Shown piece by piece: positions 62,420 through 64,000 of a stretch of DNA of 64,000 bases. The stretch's first letter is position 1; each line of letters begins with the position of its first letter. Location: assembly GCF_900099605.1 (NCBI RefSeq), contig NZ_FNDK01000013.1:1-64000 (forward strand). The letters run 5' to 3'. The notes beneath the pieces were generated by a model, which saw nothing but the letters and a program-made list of their open reading frames with translations, was not told where the DNA came from and did not search any database. The DNA comes from Alteribacillus persepolensis. Lineage in GTDB: Bacteria > Bacillota > Bacilli > Bacillales > Marinococcaceae. The position numbers were made by a program, and so were the translations under genes.

Positions 62420-64000
62420 TCAGGTCATGGATTCTGTGTTCTCCTGATTTTTGTTGGTTTGTACACGAGGTTCTTGTATTCCAGGACGACCATTTTCTAC
62501 GGTAAAACTAGCGAGTTTTTGAACTGGTGCACCTTTTTCGGTTACATAGGGAACAATAAGGTAATCCGTTGTCCATTGCTCCGGAGTGATAGAGCAACGA
62601 ACATATCCGCGATGAGCATTGTAGAGTTTGACGTGTTCGTTATTTAGCCAGATAGGGGTGTAACCGTCTGTTTCAGATCCATCCATTCCTGAGGTGATGG
62701 AGCTGGTAACAAACTCTGCTCCTATATTAGGGGAATCAGGATGATGAAAGTTCTCTTTTAGGTTAGCAGCGACATGTCGGTGAACGTCTCCTGATAATAC
62801 GATTGGATTTTTAACATTATGTTCCTTAATCGTTGAGAATATACGATTGCGGTTTGCAACAAAACCGTCCCACTGGTCCATGCTGAATTCTTTTCCAGGT
62901 CCTGTATTTCTATCAATTTGTGTCATCACTACTTGCTGGGCAAGAACATTCCATGTTGTTTGAGAATGTTTTAAGCTATTATACAACCACTGTTCTTGTT
63001 TTTCTCCGAGTATGGTTCTCTCTGGATCTAAGCGTTTCTTGGCATCGGGTCCGGAGACAAAAACGTTTGTATAATCATCTCGGTATTGGCGTGTGTCTAG
63101 CACGTGAAAGTTTGCCAGGTTTCCATAGGTTAGCTGTCGATACAGCTTCATGTCCGGCCCATTAGGCATTGAAGTGCTTCGAAGCGGCAAATTCTCATAG
63201 TAAGCTTGATAAGCGGCAGCACGCTGTTCAAGAAATTGTTGTTCGGCAGCCCCATATTGGGAATTTTCATCTGCATAATTGTTTTCTACCTCGTGGTCGT
63301 CCCAAGTCATGACCCACGGGAAAGCGGCATGAGCAGACTGCAGATCGGGGTCAGTTTTAAAGAGAGCATAACGAAGTCTGTATTGATCAAGTGTTACCAC
63401 TTTAGCATTATGAGCATTGGACAGCTCTACAGGACGTACGAGATTATCGGAGTTGATAGCATACTCATAAATATAATCACCTAAAAAGAAGACAAGATCA
63501 AAATTCTCTTCTGCCATATGTTGATAGGCCGTGTAGTATCCGTGGTACCATGCTTGACAAGATGCTAAAGCAATGGAAAGAGAAGAAATAGGTGTTTTAT
63601 CAGCGGGGGCTGTTTTTGTTCGGCCAATAGAGCTGATTTGTGGCCCGGCTTTAAACCGATAATAATAATGGCGCCATGGTTCCAGCCCATCTACTTCTAC
63701 ATGCACAGAATGGGCTAATTCTGGTAAAGCCAAGGCAGTGCCCTTTTTCACTACATGATGAAAGTTTTGATCCTTTGCGACTTCCCATTGAACAGGAACT
63801 TTTCTGTTAGGCATACCTCCTCGTCCATCTTCAGCTAATGGCTCTGGTGCTAACCTTGTCCATAATACGACACCATCGGGCAAGGGGTCTCCTGAGGCTA
63901 CGCCTAGTGTAAACGGATTATTCTTAAATGGGGGAGTTTCACTGGGGTTGGCTAATATTTTTTCAGCCGGCATCAACCCCATGGCAATTAGAGATGCAAG
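62420..64000 (-). CDS. phoD: PhoD-type alkaline phosphatase/phosphodiesterase, partial at 5' end
   Basis: At least 526 residues; the frame is still open at the window edge, so the start and signal peptide are outside. The segment LASLIAMGLMPAEKI is the end of a hydrophobic signal region. Mature motifs: TLGVASGDPLPDGVVLWTRL, LASCQAWYHGYYTAY, FFLGDYIYEY, TWDDHEVENNYAD and LSGDVHRHVAANL supply the iron/calcium ligands. PhoD is a classical Tat substrate, and tatA/tatC lie 28 kb away in the window. Confidence 0.92.
   Translation of the reverse strand, partial: LASLIAMGLMPAEKILANPSETPPFKNNPFTLGVASGDPLPDGVVLWTRLAPEPLAEDGRGGMPNRKVPVQWEVAKDQNFHHVVKKGTALALPELAHSVHVEVDGLEPWRHYYYRFKAGPQISSIGRTKTAPADKTPISSLSIALASCQAWYHGYYTAYQHMAEENFDLVFFLGDYIYEYAINSDNLVRPVELSNAHNAKVVTLDQYRLRYALFKTDPDLQSAHAAFPWVMTWDDHEVENNYADENSQYGAAEQQFLEQRAAAYQAYYENLPLRSTSMPNGPDMKLYRQLTYGNLANFHVLDTRQYRDDYTNVFVSGPDAKKRLDPERTILGEKQEQWLYNSLKHSQTTWNVLAQQVVMTQIDRNTGPGKEFSMDQWDGFVANRNRIFSTIKEHNVKNPIVLSGDVHRHVAANLKENFHHPDSPNIGAEFVTSSITSGMDGSETDGYTPIWLNNEHVKLYNAHRGYVRCSITPEQWTTDYLIVPYVTEKGAPVQKLASFTVENGRPGIQEPRVQTNKNQENTESMT

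Overview
This 64 kb window comes from a low-GC Gram-positive, spore-forming-type bacterium of the Bacillaceae. Shine-Dalgarno sequences are strong AGGAGG types with many GTG and TTG starts, and many genes resemble Bacillus families (YitT, YkuK, YwnA/YwnB, YumC-type ferredoxin reductase, AdeC, HtpG, TatA/TatC). Two BCCT transporters, a betaine-aldehyde-dehydrogenase-like enzyme and fairly acidic proteins suggest a halotolerant or alkaliphilic lifestyle. The genus cannot be fixed from the sequence alone. No tRNA, rRNA, insertion sequence, prophage or CRISPR array was seen.

Layout. 0-7 kb: RluA-type pseudouridine synthase, YitT membrane protein, and a GntR-controlled sugar-acid module (dehydrogenase, four-carbon acid sugar kinase, GntP permease). 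7-15 kb: BCCT transporter, a secreted MTA/SAH nucleosidase lipoprotein, adenine deaminase behind a purine riboswitch, YkuK, and htpG behind a CIRCE element. 15-21 kb: a minus-strand operon (amidohydrolase, Rieske ferredoxin, ferredoxin reductase, aldehyde dehydrogenase) divergent from a second BCCT transporter, with four tandem 10-bp repeats between them. 21-34 kb: glutamate dehydrogenase, a LysR / acyl-CoA dehydrogenase / CoA-transferase cluster, and single metabolic and stress genes, including an Rrf2 regulator with matching palindromes before itself and its neighbour. 33-36 kb: PhoX-like phosphatase with tatA and tatC. 36-37 kb: two small proteins sharing a DKSGN-xx-VDV motif. 37-44 kb: two IclR regulators, a PaaK-like CoA ligase and a three-subunit biotin-dependent carboxylase. 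44-54 kb: rhodanese/metallo-beta-lactamase protein, copper ATPase, a cobalamin riboswitch, nitroreductase, CopC/CopD, CcdA and a ResA-like thioredoxin. 54-56 kb: a two-component system. 56-62 kb: a CstR-type persulfide-response locus (DsrE-like, rhodanese, TusA, persulfide-dioxygenase-like, TauE exporter, methyltransferase). The window ends inside a PhoD phosphatase.

How the parts fit. The right-hand third centres on copper, cytochrome-type thiol redox chemistry and reactive sulfur. Four copies of an ATAC(C/T)-N6-(G/T)GTAT site recur between 56.7 and 61.7 kb and probably define the CstR regulon. The two most poorly explained metabolic systems are the IclR/ligase/carboxylase cluster and the BCCT/amidohydrolase/Rieske/reductase/ALDH cluster. 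Both look like complete catabolic modules whose substrates I cannot name.
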